Source: an uncultured Vicinamibacterales bacterium (GTDB lineage: Bacteria; Acidobacteriota; Vicinamibacteria; Vicinamibacterales; UBA8438). Taken from it: a stretch of DNA of 64,000 nt. Shown here one piece after another: positions 7,983-16,226 of the stretch. Numbering within the stretch: position 1 is the stretch's first letter; each line of letters opens with the position of its first letter. The DNA lies in assembly GCA_958295905.1 (NCBI GenBank), contig OY282382.1:1698001-1762000 (forward strand), read 5' to 3'. Under the pieces are notes generated by a model that saw nothing but the letters and a program-made list of their open reading frames with translations, had not been told where the DNA came from and searched no databases. Both the position numbers and the translations under genes were made by a program.

Positions 7983-9460
7983 TCGGTGTCTCCACGCGGT
8001 TCTGCGATCTCCGCCCAGACGTTGTGCAGGGCCGCCGCGACGGCGGCGAACCCAGACGGATAGAGGCCGGTATCGGCGTCCAGCTCGATCTCCTTCACTG
8101 TCGAGCCGCCGCCGTTCGCGGCCGGTTCGAACAGCCACACGCCGACGTCACGGGCGGCCAGGGACTCGGCGCTGGATTCCCCGTCGCGGTCGGTGCGCCG
8201 AGACCGTCCGACCACGTTGCCGAGCTCTTCGAGCAGCCACTCGCTGTGGGTGGTCACGATGACCCTCACGCCGGCTCTGACGATCTCTGCGATCTGCCGC
8301 ATGAACTTCACCTGCATGCCGGGATGCAGATGGGATTCCGGCTCGTCGATGATCAACACGTCGTCGGGGGCAACGACATGCCGCAGGTACAACACCACCG
8401 GCGCAAGCTCCGACACCATGGAGGACGTGTTCGTCAGTGGCAGGTTGGTCTCCCATCCACTGGGGCGATAGGTGAACCGCGGATACCCGACGCCGGGCAA
8501 AGTCTCGACCTCGACCGCGCCACGGAGAATCCCGTCTTCGATGCGCTTCCCGAGGCTGCGGAGACCCTCCCTGTCATGCCCGGACCGTGTGGGCCGAGAG
8601 GACGCGATCTCCGCCAGTTGTTCCAGGAAGTCGGCGCGGACCCCGGACAGCGCCGGCACCGGGTTGGTCCGACCCGTGCCGACCCTGGCCGCGCTCTGGA
8701 TGAGGGCCCGGACGATGGCGCTGTGGGCGTTCATCAGACCGGTCCGATCCGCGGGCAGATAGAACGCGCGATGGCGCTTCGGCAGCACGTCCCGAGCCAG
8801 CCCGCCGATGGCTTCCCATACCCGGCTTGTCTGTACGCCTTCCGGTTCGTTTTCCGCCTTCGCGCTGAGCAGATCCAGAAAGTCCGTCCACTTGTCGTCG
8901 CTGGCCCGAATCCGCGGGCGGTCTGGAATGGCCGACAGAAACGTCCATTCCTGATCGCCGAAAGCGAGCTCGTGCGCGGCGGGCGTGGGGACGCCTTCGA
9001 CCGCATGCCGAAGCAGGATGTGCATACCCCCGTCACTGCCGTGGCGCGCCAGATGGCCGCCGGTGTCGACGCCGAAGCAACGCTCGATCTCCGCGCCGAT
9101 TGGCGCGCCCTGTCGCCCGAGATGCAACCTGATGGCGGTCTCGACCGGGGCCGTCAGCGTGACGCCCTCCTCAACCACGTTGGAACCCCGGGATCCTGCC
9201 AGTGTCAAGCGCGCGAGAATCTCGAAGACATCCTTCCTTGCGCCTTCGGGAAGGGTTGGTTCCTCGAACCCTGTCCAGAACCAGGGGCGCGCGCTCCGCG
9301 GACCCGTCTCGAAGTGCCGGTGCAAGGCGTACGCCAGTGTCGCCAACCAGGACTTCCCGGTGTTACCGGGCCCGACGAACACGGTCAACGGCCGCAACTC
9401 CACACAGGCCCGGGCAACCGGTCCGCAATCGGTCACGTCGAGCGTCAACGGGCGATCCAT
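7979..9460 (-). CDS. AAA/SMC-like ATPase (OLD/PtuA-type) of a two-gene module
   Basis: A ~493-residue ATP-binding protein. Walker A GPGNTGKS lies near the N-terminus (about 30-37). Far downstream are Walker B with the conserved DEPESHLHP (LIIDEPESHLHP, about 370) and the H-switch TTHSEWLLEEL. This split arrangement, with a long insertion between the two halves, is typical of AAA_15/AAA_21 ATPases of the OLD, PtuA and RloC type. There is no TOPRIM domain, so the catalytic partner is probably the coupled small downstream protein. A GTG at 9466 is an equally possible start. Its position next to two R-M remnants supports a defence role. That role is inferred. Confidence 0.82.
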   Translation of the reverse strand: MDRPLTLDVTDCGPVARACVELRPLTVFVGPGNTGKSWLATLAYALHRHFETGPRSARPWFWTGFEEPTLPEGARKDVFEILARLTLAGSRGSNVVEEGVTLTAPVETAIRLHLGRQGAPIGAEIERCFGVDTGGHLARHGSDGGMHILLRHAVEGVPTPAAHELAFGDQEWTFLSAIPDRPRIRASDDKWTDFLDLLSAKAENEPEGVQTSRVWEAIGGLARDVLPKRHRAFYLPADRTGLMNAHSAIVRALIQSAARVGTGRTNPVPALSGVRADFLEQLAEIASSRPTRSGHDREGLRSLGKRIEDGILRGAVEVETLPGVGYPRFTYRPSGWETNLPLTNTSSMVSELAPVVLYLRHVVAPDDVLIIDEPESHLHPGMQVKFMRQIAEIVRAGVRVIVTTHSEWLLEELGNVVGRSRRTDRDGESSAESLAARDVGVWLFEPAANGGGSTVKEIELDADTGLYPSGFAAVAAALHNVWAEIAEPRGDTE

Positions 9461-9466
9461 GGTCAC

Positions 9467-9996
9467 CGGAGCGTCGGTCTGCGCGCTGAGGAAACGACCC
9501 CTTCTGGCCGCGGGTTGCGGGGCCGCCGATCCGTCATGCCCTGGGCGGACCCGATCGGACGATCGCGCGGATCCTGGTCACCGCCGGCCTCGGTAGCGGC
9601 AGCCGCAGTACCCGCATGCGCATCTGATCCAGCCGCATCTCGTGCAGAGGGAAGAAGTCCACGGCGTCGATGATTCTAATCTCCTGCCCTTGCCTGCAGG
9701 CTGGAGCAGGCCGGCGAGCCGGAATCGGCCCATGGTACACCGCTACCCAGGTATCGCCCGGCGGATCACCCGCGGGCGCCGGCGATGCGACGCGAAACGC
9801 TGGCGGGACGGGAACGTGGTCCTCGCGGACGTGATGCCGGCCCGAGCTGCCCACCTGTGCCGGACGCCGGCACGCACGGATCCTCGAGCCGCCGCGGGAC
9901 GTCGCGCCGGCCGGGGCCCCCGGACCACACCGGGCCACACCGGTGACGGTGCTACAATGTGGACGATTCGCAGGACTATTTTCCGAGGAGCCCGCC
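9467..9996. other. Gap with a possible gene remnant and the NHL-gene promoter
   Basis: On the minus strand about 9534-9700 reads as a plausible protein tail (EIRIIDAVDFFPLHEMRLDQ and onward), but it has no credible start and no family I recognise, so it may be a decayed C-terminus. On the plus strand a -10-like TACAAT lies at 9953-9958, some 38 bases before the ATG at 9997; no -35 box is clear. Confidence 0.4.
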
Positions 9997-10959
9997 ATGC
10001 TGCCAGTCCGCGTAGCCCGGACGCTCGCCACTGTTTTCGTCGCCGTGCTGGGATTCGCCGCCGTCGGCGGCGGCCAAGTCCTCGACGCGCCGGACCCCGC
10101 CCAGATGGAGGACGCGCCGGACCTCGGGTATCACCCCGTGCCGCACGGCTTGCAGATTCCGGACGACCAGGAGATGGGGGCGCCGTCCAGCGTCGTCTGG
10201 ACCACGAAGAACACCCTGCTCGTCTTCAACCGCGGCGCCAACCCCCTGATGGAGTTCAATCCCGACGGCAGCTTCGTGCGGTCGTGGGGGCAGGGCGAGT
10301 ACCTCCGGCCGCACGGCATGCGGCTCGACCCCGACGGCAACATCTGGACCACCGACGTCAACGGGCACACCGTGACGAAGATGGACCCGGACGGCAAGGT
10401 GCTGATGACCATCGGCACGCACGGCAAGGCCGGCGGGCCGGAGGACGGGCTGTTGAACGAGCCGACGGATCTGACCGTCAACGCGGCCGGCGAGATCTTC
10501 GTGCTGGTCGGTCACGGCCGCGGCACGCCGCAACTCGTGAAGTTCGCCCCCGACGGATCGCTGATCAAGACGTGGGGCGGGCCGGGCACGGGGCCGGGCG
10601 AGTTCGACACGCCGCACTCGATCGTGGTCGACGAGGCGGGGCTGATCTACGTGGCGGACCGGCAGAACCGGCGGGTGCAGATCTTCGACGCCGACGGCGC
10701 GTACATCAAGGAGTGGGCCTACAAGGGGCTGCCCTGCGGCCTGCACATCCACGGCGACGGGCAGATGTACATGGTGAGCGGGTTCGCGGGCGAGATTCTC
10801 AAGCTGGACGAGAACGGCAAGGCCGTCGGCGCCAACGGCCAGCCCGGCAAGGGCCTCGGCGAGTTCGGCGAGGCGCACTACATGACGATGGCGCCGAACG
10901 GGGACATCTTCGTGGCCGACACCGTGAAGCCGGCGCTGCACAAGTACGTCGAGAACTAG
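9997..10959 (+). CDS. Secreted NHL-repeat (six-bladed beta-propeller) protein
   Basis: 320 residues with a signal segment (VARTLATVFVAVLGFAAVGGGQ). Repeated blades follow, each with the NHL signature of hydrophobic-D-x-x-G-N/Y-I-x-V-x-D: DPDGNIWTTDVNGH, NAAGEIFVLVGHGRG, DEAGLIYVADRQNRRVQIF, APNGDIFVADTV. The layout matches the peptidyl-alpha-hydroxyglycine amidating-lyase/NHL proteins common in Acidobacteriota and Planctomycetota. Exact chemistry is unknown, and a structural or binding role outside the cytoplasm is equally possible. ATG 9997 is preferred over 9943 because it places the basic residues right before the signal helix and has GAGGAG upstream. The TAG stop lies in a CTAG that borders a mobile-element end. 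Confidence 0.82.
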   Translation: MLPVRVARTLATVFVAVLGFAAVGGGQVLDAPDPAQMEDAPDLGYHPVPHGLQIPDDQEMGAPSSVVWTTKNTLLVFNRGANPLMEFNPDGSFVRSWGQGEYLRPHGMRLDPDGNIWTTDVNGHTVTKMDPDGKVLMTIGTHGKAGGPEDGLLNEPTDLTVNAAGEIFVLVGHGRGTPQLVKFAPDGSLIKTWGGPGTGPGEFDTPHSIVVDEAGLIYVADRQNRRVQIFDADGAYIKEWAYKGLPCGLHIHGDGQMYMVSGFAGEILKLDENGKAVGANGQPGKGLGEFGEAHYMTMAPNGDIFVADTVKPALHKYVEN

Positions 10960-10985
10960 CGCATCGCCACGACTAAAAACAGGGT
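10957..10985. repeat. Left-end fragment of an IS630-derived short element at a stop codon
   Basis: The stretch after the NHL-gene TAG stop (GCATCGCCACGACTAAAAA) is nearly identical to 36161-36179 and similar to 15414-15436, which are the left ends of short non-autonomous elements. No matching right end is visible before 11261, so this is a solo end or degraded copy. The stop codon sits inside CTAG (10956-10959), the element's apparent target. Confidence 0.55.
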
Positions 10986-11261
10986 TGCCTGGCGCGACCT
11001 CGCCGGTCGCGTTGGAGGTTTCGCCGGCGGGAACTTCTAACGGCGTAAGCACCTGGCTCGACCTTGCGGTCGGGTTGGAAGTGTGCCGGCGGGAACTTCC
11101 ACGGCGCAAGCGTCTGGGCGTCCGCCAGAAACGGCGTGGACGCCTGGTAAGGTTGGTTGGGGCCGCAGGCGGAGCAGGTTTCCGGGCCGGCGTCCGGGGT
11201 TGAACCCCGCGGTGCGCCGAGAGCCGGTCGAATGTAGTGGGGACCGCCGCGGGCTGGTAGG
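10986..11261. repeat. GC-rich degenerate repeats between NHL and redoxin genes
   Basis: Contains two related ~50-base units (10997-11045 and 11060-11105) that share GTTGGA.GT and GCCGGCGGGAACTTC.A. A later block (11147-11185) resembles part of the repeat next to the MITE at 36000-36046. No gene or clear promoter is seen. Confidence 0.45.
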
Positions 11262-11807
11262 ATGACTTCGTCGCTCCTTGGCCGTCCCGCGGTTCCGTTC
11301 GAGTTGCGCGACGCCCAGGATCGGGTGCACCGGCTCGACGGGTACCGCGGCCGGTGGCTGCTGCTGGTGATGCATCGGCATCTCTTCTGACTGCCGTGCC
11401 GGCGGCATCTGCTGCAGTTGCGGCAGGCGGAGGGCGAGCTGGAACGGCTCGGCGTGCAGTTGCTGGCTGTCACGTTCGAGGGCGCGGAGGCGGCGCGTGC
11501 GTACGCGGCCGAGACCGGACTGCCCTGGCCGCTGCTCGTCGATACCGATCGGCGCCTCTATCACGCCTACGGCATGGGGAAGGCGCGGCTCCGGCATCTG
11601 TTCGGGCCCGCGACCTTGCGCGCCTACTGGCGGGAGGCCCTTCTCGGGCAGCTTCCCCGCCTGCCGCGCGCGGATACGGCGCAGCAGGGGGGCAACGTGC
11701 TGATCGATGGGGCGGGGCTGGTTCGGTTCCATCACGTCGGCCGCGGACCCGCCGACCGGCCGCCGGTCGCCAAGCTGCTGGCGGCGCGACGCGCCTTTCA
11801 GTCCTGA
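11262..11807 (+). CDS. Peroxiredoxin-like (AhpC-TSA_2) probable selenoprotein, UxxC active site
   Basis: A thioredoxin-fold redox protein of 181 residues if the in-frame TGA at 11388-11390 is read as selenocysteine (residue 43). Upstream codons give an ordinary redoxin N-terminus (MTSSLLGRPAVPFELRDAQD, then WLLLVMHRHLF). Right after the TGA comes LPCRRHLLQL, so the site reads F-U-L-P-C, where relatives carry C-x-x-C. The downstream part is typical AhpC-TSA_2: GLPWPLLVDTDRRLYHAYG and QGGNVLIDGAGLVRFHH. Bases after the TGA can fold: CTGCCG (11391-11396) with CGGCAG (11421-11426), or a smaller hairpin 11392-11407, compatible with a bacterial SECIS element. The gene ends two bases before a universal stress protein. 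The alternative is a nonsense mutation in an otherwise intact gene. selA/B/C/D are not in the window. Confidence 0.75.
11391..11426 (+). promoter_or_regulatory. Candidate bacterial SECIS hairpin after the in-frame TGA
   Basis: Immediately 3' of the TGA codon, CTGCCG at 11391-11396 can pair with CGGCAG at 11421-11426. The apical part falls 20-28 bases after the TGA, where bacterial SECIS loops usually sit. An alternative 5-bp stem with a 6-base loop occupies 11392-11407. Neither shows the exact E. coli GGUC loop, and bacterial SECIS sequences vary. Folding was judged by eye only. Confidence 0.45.
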
Positions 11808-11809
11808 CC

Positions 11810-12277
11810 ATGATTCCGCCGACGACCATTCTCGTTGCGACCGACTTCAGCGACGCCTCCGGGCTGGCCCTGACCTACGCCAAAGCGCTGGCTCGACGGT
11901 TCGAATCGACGCTCCATCTGCTGCACGTCGTCGCCGATGCCGACGTCAGCCCGGGAACCGAGGCGTTGTGGGGGTTCTCCGAGACCGAGGTGCAGCGCCG
12001 CTGGGTCGACGAGGCGACGGCGAAGCTGGTCGGCTTGTGCTCGGCGGAGGAACAGGCGGCGTTCCCGGTGCGCACGGCCGTCGAGATCGGGCCCCCGGCG
12101 GACGGCGTCTTGCGGTACGCCGGCGACCATCAAGTCGATCTGGTCGTCGTGGGGACCCGGGGGCGCGGCGCCGTCGAGCAGTTGCTGTTGGGAAGCGTCG
12201 CGGCAGAGGTCGTGCGGCGCGCGCCCTGTCCCGTCCTGACGGTGCGCGACTCGGCCCCCTCCGCTCGGGAACCGTAG
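11810..12277 (+). CDS. Universal stress protein (UspA family)
   Basis: 155 residues with the Usp fold: ILVATDFSDAS at the start and the ATP-binding signature G-x2-G-x9-GS seen as GTRGRGAVEQLLLGS, then RRAPCPVLTVR. It should bind ATP and act in stress tolerance in the cytoplasm. It starts two bases after the stop of the predicted selenoprotein redoxin, so the two form an operon and probably respond to the same oxidative stress. Confidence 0.9.
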   Translation: MIPPTTILVATDFSDASGLALTYAKALARRFESTLHLLHVVADADVSPGTEALWGFSETEVQRRWVDEATAKLVGLCSAEEQAAFPVRTAVEIGPPADGVLRYAGDHQVDLVVVGTRGRGAVEQLLLGSVAAEVVRRAPCPVLTVRDSAPSAREP

Positions 12278-12621
12278 TCGGGCTGCGGCGCGGTGACGCC
12301 ATGGAAGACCCGCGGTAGAGAGGCGACCGATATCCAGGGGCCGCATCTCCGGGAAGCCGCAGCCCAGAGAGAGCACGGCGGTTCGGGCAGGACCTGATTG
12401 TTCCGATACGGTTCCCAACGTCGGTCGCGGCTCCCTCATCGTTTCACCGACGCTTCCCGCGCCGCGCTGCTTGCCTTCCTCGGGCCGCTGTGAGACCGTG
12501 CCCGCGGACCGGGTTCAAGCCTCGCCCGGTGTCGGGCCGCTGCCGGCGCGGGCCCGAGCCATCCAGGTTGCCGGGGCCGGCCGATGGTAACCGGCATGTT
12601 CCGACGGAGGTGCGCCGGCTG
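12278..12621. other. Gene-free region upstream of the CoA-transferase
   Basis: No supported gene, repeat or clear promoter. A GGAGG at 12606-12610 serves as ribosome-binding site for the ATG at 12622. Confidence 0.5.
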
Positions 12622-13806
12622 ATGCCAGGTGTTCTCGACGGCGTCCGCGTGCTCGATTTCGGCCGCTATATCGCGGGACCGTTCTGCGCGGCGCTGCTCG
12701 GGGACCTCGGGGCCGACGTCGTGCGGGTCGAGAAGGTCCGAGGCGGGGAAGACCGTTTCCTCGTGCCGCTGACCCCGGCCGGCGACGGCGCGCTCTTCAT
12801 GCAGGTCAACCGGAACAAGCGCGGGATGACCCTGAACCCGATGAAGCCGGCGGGGCGCGACGTGTTGCGGCGGCTCGCCGCGGGGGCGGACGTGGTCGTC
12901 GCCAACCTGCCCGACCCCGCCCTGCGGGCGCTCGGGCTCGACTACGCGTCGCTTGCCACGGTCAATGACCGCATCGTGCTGACCAGCGTGTCGGCGTTCG
13001 GCGCCGGGGGGCCGTACTCGGACAAGGTCGGCTTCGACGGCGTCGGCCAGGCGATGTCGGGGGCGATGTACCTGTCGGGGCAGCCGGGCCAGCCCACCAA
13101 GAGCTACGTGCCGTGGGTCGATTTCATGACCGCGCTCTCCGCCTTCGCCGGCACGCTGGCCGCGCTCATGGCGCGCGGGCAGACCGGCCGGGGCCGGGAA
13201 GTCCGGGGCTCCCTGCTCGGCGCGGCCCTCACCGTCGCCAACGCGGCGCTGATCGAGCAGGCGGTGCGCGCGCCCGACAGGGTCGCTTCGCTGAATCGGA
13301 GCCAGGTGTCGGCCCCGTCCGACACCCACCGGACCCGCGACGGGTGGATTCTCGTGCAGACCATCGGCCAGCCCCTGTTCGAGCGGTGGGCGGCGCTGGT
13401 CGGCGAGCCGGCATGGATCGACGATCCCCGCTTCCGGGACGACATGGCGCGCGGCGACCACGGCGAGGCCATCAGCGCCCGGATGGCCCAGTGGTGCGCC
13501 GCGCGCACGACGGCCGAGGCGCTGGCCGCGCTCGAGGACGCCCGCATCCCCGCCGGACCGGTGTTGTCCCCCCAGCAGACCCTCGACGATCCGCACGTGG
13601 CGGCGGCTGGCTTGCTCAAGGCGCTGGCGTTTCCGGGCGCTCCCGTTCCCGCCCCGGTCGCCGACACGCCGTTCTCGCTGTCCGCGGGCGCGCCCGGCAT
13701 CAGGACGCGGGCACCGCGGCTCGGCGAGCACACCGACGAGATTCTCGACGAGCTCGGGTACCCCGCGGCCGGGATCGCGGCGCTTCGCGCCGCCCGGGTG
13801 GTATAG
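12622..13806 (+). CDS. CaiB/BaiF family (class III) CoA-transferase
   Basis: 394 residues. Class III CoA-transferases move CoA between an acyl-CoA donor and a carboxylic acid through an aspartyl intermediate. The family pattern is complete: N-terminal LDGVRVLDFGRYIAGPFCAALLGDLGADVVRVE, then NRNKRGMTLNP, and the segment SYVPWVDFMTAL with Asp167 as the likely nucleophile. It ends with a substrate-domain region and GEHTDEILDELGY. ATG 12622 is chosen for its Shine-Dalgarno and because family homology begins there. Its substrate is unknown. It is apparently monocistronic. A second, different CaiB homologue lies at 59408. Confidence 0.9.
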   Translation: MPGVLDGVRVLDFGRYIAGPFCAALLGDLGADVVRVEKVRGGEDRFLVPLTPAGDGALFMQVNRNKRGMTLNPMKPAGRDVLRRLAAGADVVVANLPDPALRALGLDYASLATVNDRIVLTSVSAFGAGGPYSDKVGFDGVGQAMSGAMYLSGQPGQPTKSYVPWVDFMTALSAFAGTLAALMARGQTGRGREVRGSLLGAALTVANAALIEQAVRAPDRVASLNRSQVSAPSDTHRTRDGWILVQTIGQPLFERWAALVGEPAWIDDPRFRDDMARGDHGEAISARMAQWCAARTTAEALAALEDARIPAGPVLSPQQTLDDPHVAAAGLLKALAFPGAPVPAPVADTPFSLSAGAPGIRTRAPRLGEHTDEILDELGYPAAGIAALRAARVV

Positions 13807-14362
13807 GCGATCGAGGTGTAAGCCTCGTTGCTTTCGACCGGGCATGCATCCCGCGGGGGCTGCGATGCTCCGAGGACGTGCCGGGTCCGCCGTTGCCCGT
13901 GCCGAATGGGCGCCCTCGTCGTGTCCTGCCAAGCGCGGCCCCAGCCCGCTGGGGCCGGCCCACGACCAGGGGCGTCCCACGCTGACGGCGCGTGACGGTT
14001 CGCCGCCGATTCGAGGGTCGCCACCGTCTGCCCGCCGCGTGAGACCCACGATTCCGCACGTCCGGAGCCCCAGAACCCGCCACGATGCTGCCTGCGCACG
14101 GCGGCGGCGGGTCCCCACGACCCGCTGGGCTCGCCGGCTCGGCGCGACGCGGTTCGCCGCGGGCTCCTGGAGCCGCAGGGTCTTCCGCGGGGCGCCCCGG
14201 CGGGCAACGCGGCGCCGAAATTGGTGCTGTGCACGCGCGCCGTTTTCTGGCAGCATGGGGTTGGCGGCGTCGGAGCGATCGGGAGGGGGCGGCGCCGGCG
14301 TCGCGCAGGTGAGGGGGTTGGCCGCGTCAGGCGGCGTCGGTGCGATCGTGAGGGTGGATACC
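13807..14362. repeat. Repeat-rich gap between CoA-transferase and secreted protein
   Basis: 13825-13862 is a degenerate copy of the dispersed repeat containing GATGCATC (better copies at 15709-15755, 43360-43402 and 60775-60812). 14006-14110 matches 79-196 near the window start. 14225-14345 holds two imperfect GC-rich repeats around GGCGTCGG.GCGATCG. No gene is supported, although long frames run through on both strands because of base composition. Confidence 0.5.
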
Positions 14363-15019
14363 ATGCGTCTCCTGCGACTCATTCCCGTCGCGTTGGTTCT
14401 GTGCGGTCCGGGACCGCTGTTCGCCCAGGGGTGGGCCGAGTACGACAGCCCCGCGGACTTCTTCAGCGTCAATCTTCCCGGCGAGCCCTCCGTGGAAGAG
14501 GTCACCTACACGTCGGAGTACGAGGCCGAGTTCCCGGCCCGCGTGCACGCCTACGCGGACGGCGCGATCCGGTACTCGATCACCGTGGTCGACTACACCG
14601 AAGCCGAACGCATCCACACCGAGCGCGCCCGGAACTGCCCGCCCGACGCGCACACCGGCTGCTCGGGCGCGCAGTACACCGGCGTCGGGTCATGGATCAT
14701 CGATGTGCGGGGCGCCATGGACTACGCGACGTGGCAGCTCCTGCGGCGGGACGTGACGCCGACGTTCTTCGGCTGGAACTTCGTGGACCTCGTCGAGGGC
14801 CGTCACCTCCAGCTCACCAACCCGGATGGTTCCCGGACGTTCGCGGCCATCTACATGCACGAGGACCGGCTGTACATCCTCGAGGCGACGGCGCCCCGCG
14901 GTCGGCCGGGTCCCGAGCTGTTCCAGCAGTCGCTGCGGTTTCTGGACGCGGACGGCAACGGCATCCGCTACCAGACCGTGTACGTCAACGGCTTTCCGCC
15001 GCCTCCCCGAGTCAGATGA
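14363..15019 (+). CDS. Secreted protein of unknown function
   Basis: 218 residues with a clear signal peptide (MRLLRLIPVALVLCGPGPLFAQG). The mature part resembles the start of small lipid- or cell-surface-associated proteins (YDSPADFFSVNLPGEPSVEE) and has two nearby cysteines (C95-PPDAHTG-C103) that may form a disulfide. It ends with a proline-rich tail. I do not recognise the family. The stop overlaps the start of the DUF6152 gene by four bases (ATGA), so the two are co-translated and both exported. Confidence 0.75.
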   Translation: MRLLRLIPVALVLCGPGPLFAQGWAEYDSPADFFSVNLPGEPSVEEVTYTSEYEAEFPARVHAYADGAIRYSITVVDYTEAERIHTERARNCPPDAHTGCSGAQYTGVGSWIIDVRGAMDYATWQLLRRDVTPTFFGWNFVDLVEGRHLQLTNPDGSRTFAAIYMHEDRLYILEATAPRGRPGPELFQQSLRFLDADGNGIRYQTVYVNGFPPPPRVR

Positions 15020-15414
15020 TGTCTTTGAAGCTCCCGACGTTCGCGGCCCTCTGCGCGGTTGCCGTCGCCCTTCCGGGCTGGGCGCATCATTCCCACGGCA
15101 ACTACGAGCTCACCGACTTCACGCATCTGGAAGGGACGGTCCAGGAAGTGCACCTGATCAACCCGCACTCCTGGATCTTCCTCGAGGTGCCCGGTGAAGG
15201 GGAGGGCGGGCCCACCCTCTGGGCGATGGAGGCCACCACCCCCGGGGGGCTCCGCCGGAACGGCATCGAGCGTGACGACGTCCTGCCGGGCGACCTTATC
15301 CGCGTGCGCTGCCACCAGCTCAAGGACGGGTCGGACGGGTGCCTGCTCGGGTTCGTCACGCCGCTGCACGGCGATCCGGCGCGGGGACACGGCATCGAAA
15401 AGGAGTGGGACTAG
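15016..15414 (+). CDS. DUF6152 family exported protein
   Basis: 132 residues: signal peptide (MMSLKLPTFAALCAVAVALPG) followed by HHSHGNYEL, LEGTVQEVHLINPHSWIFLEV and DDVLPGDLIRV. This is the DUF6152 layout: HHS motif, GTV...NPH, and a small beta-barrel-like domain ending in a cysteine-containing DG-x-G-C-LLG strand. Family members are abundant in Acidobacteriota; the molecular role is unknown. It overlaps the preceding gene (ATGA). The stop TAG (15412-15414) lies in CTAG exactly where a short mobile element begins, so that insertion did not alter the protein. Confidence 0.85.
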   Translation: MMSLKLPTFAALCAVAVALPGWAHHSHGNYELTDFTHLEGTVQEVHLINPHSWIFLEVPGEGEGGPTLWAMEATTPGGLRRNGIERDDVLPGDLIRVRCHQLKDGSDGCLLGFVTPLHGDPARGHGIEKEWD

Positions 15415-15520
15415 TGTTGCGCCATGACTAAACGTTCGGGTTTTGCGGTGCGGTGATTCGTCGATGATTGCACGCTGCAGGCCGATGCCCGTGTCCGCAT
15501 ATTATGGCGTGACGGACCAC
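15414..15520. mobile_element. Short non-autonomous IS630-related element (~107 bp)
   Basis: Bordered by TA on both sides (15412-15413 and 15521-15522), within C-TA...TA-G. The right end (ATTATGGCGTGACGGACCAC) is that of the IS630 copies and of the short elements at 36160-36286 and 43204-43312. The left end (GTGTTGCGCCATGACTAAA) resembles that at 36160. It has no coding capacity. It is inserted precisely at the TAG stop of the DUF6152 gene. Confidence 0.7.
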
Positions 15521-15523
15521 TAG

Positions 15524-15755
15524 GAAGAGCGCCCGCGGGCAAAGAACGCCCGTGCCTGACAAGGCGCGGGGAGGGGCATATCGCTGCGAACATGTCCCGA
15601 CGTTTCGTGGCGTTGGGTTTCGTGGCGTTGGGGTGATCGGCTGTCCCTGATCATGACGGTTTGGGCATAGGCGTTTGGGCATAGGCGACCGACGAACGAC
15701 GCCGTCAGGCGGGGATGCATCGCCGCTCGAAGGCAGCGGGGTCTTTCGCCGCGGT
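15524..15755. repeat. Dispersed palindromic repeats (two modules)
   Basis: 15524-15566 is a 43-base GC-rich palindromic module, identical in inverted orientation to 60861-60903; its arms GCCCGCGGGC and GCCCGTGCC can form a hairpin. 15679-15755 is a second module around GATGCATCGCCGCTCGAA, matched inverted at 60765-60840 with few differences and again at 43360-43402. Between them are two direct repeats (TTTCGTGGCGTTGGG twice; TTTGGGCATAGGCG twice). Confidence 0.75.
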
Positions 15756-15764
15756 CTCCTGGGG

Positions 15765-16226
15765 GTGGCGGGACTGGTGGCTGCAGTGGCGGCACTGATG
15801 GCCGGGGTCGCGGTGCGGGCGCAGTTCGGGCCGGAGAACGCGGCGATGGGGGTGCTCGACCGCTATCTGGACGCGGTCAATGCCCGGGACGCGGCGGCGC
15901 TGTGCCGGACATGGCACTATCCCCACGTCCGCTTCGCTGACGGCGAGGTCGAGACCTGGGACACCCCCGGCGACTGCGCCGCCCGGCGCGGCTTCGACGC
16001 GCCCGCGGCGGAGACCGGTTGGGACCGCAGCGGTTGGGACCGGAGGACGGTCGTGCAGGCCTACCCCGACAAGGTGCACGTCGCGGTCATCTTCAGCGAG
16101 TACGACGCCGCCGGCCGCCGCCTCGCGCAGCTCGATGCGCTGCACATCGTGACACGGGTGGACGGGCGGTGGGGCCTTCGGGCCCGCTCGCGCTTCGCGG
16201 CGGTGCAGCCCGAGGCGCCGCCGTGA
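15765..16226 (+). CDS. Exported NTF2/SnoaL-like domain protein
   Basis: About 153 residues from GTG 15765: a signal segment (AGLVAAVAALMAGVAVRAQ) followed by VLDRYLDAVNARDAAALCRTWHYPHVRFADGEVETWDTPGD, the cone-shaped NTF2-like fold seen in SnoaL and steroid-isomerase-type proteins. The frame is open upstream to a TTG at 15675, but that stretch is a dispersed repeat. ATG 15798 is another option. Function is not evident; such domains bind small ligands or act as enzymes. Confidence 0.65.
   Translation: MAGLVAAVAALMAGVAVRAQFGPENAAMGVLDRYLDAVNARDAAALCRTWHYPHVRFADGEVETWDTPGDCAARRGFDAPAAETGWDRSGWDRRTVVQAYPDKVHVAVIFSEYDAAGRRLAQLDALHIVTRVDGRWGLRARSRFAAVQPEAPP

Noticed and set aside
9534-10031. Minus-strand frame of 165 codons before the NHL gene
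   Set aside because: The start overlaps the NHL signal-peptide region and only the last ~50 residues look protein-like; left as a possible remnant.
11388-11390. TGA as a simple nonsense mutation splitting the redoxin gene
   Set aside because: Possible but less likely: both sides remain intact in one frame and the codon sits exactly at the redox-active position.
11354-11809. Upstream extension of the universal stress protein frame
   Set aside because: It overlaps the redoxin gene in another frame; Usp homology begins at ATG 11810, two bases after the redoxin stop.
12436-14505. Long minus-strand frame of 689 codons opposite the CoA-transferase
   Set aside because: The plus-strand CaiB gene explains the region completely, and the opposite frame is composition-driven.
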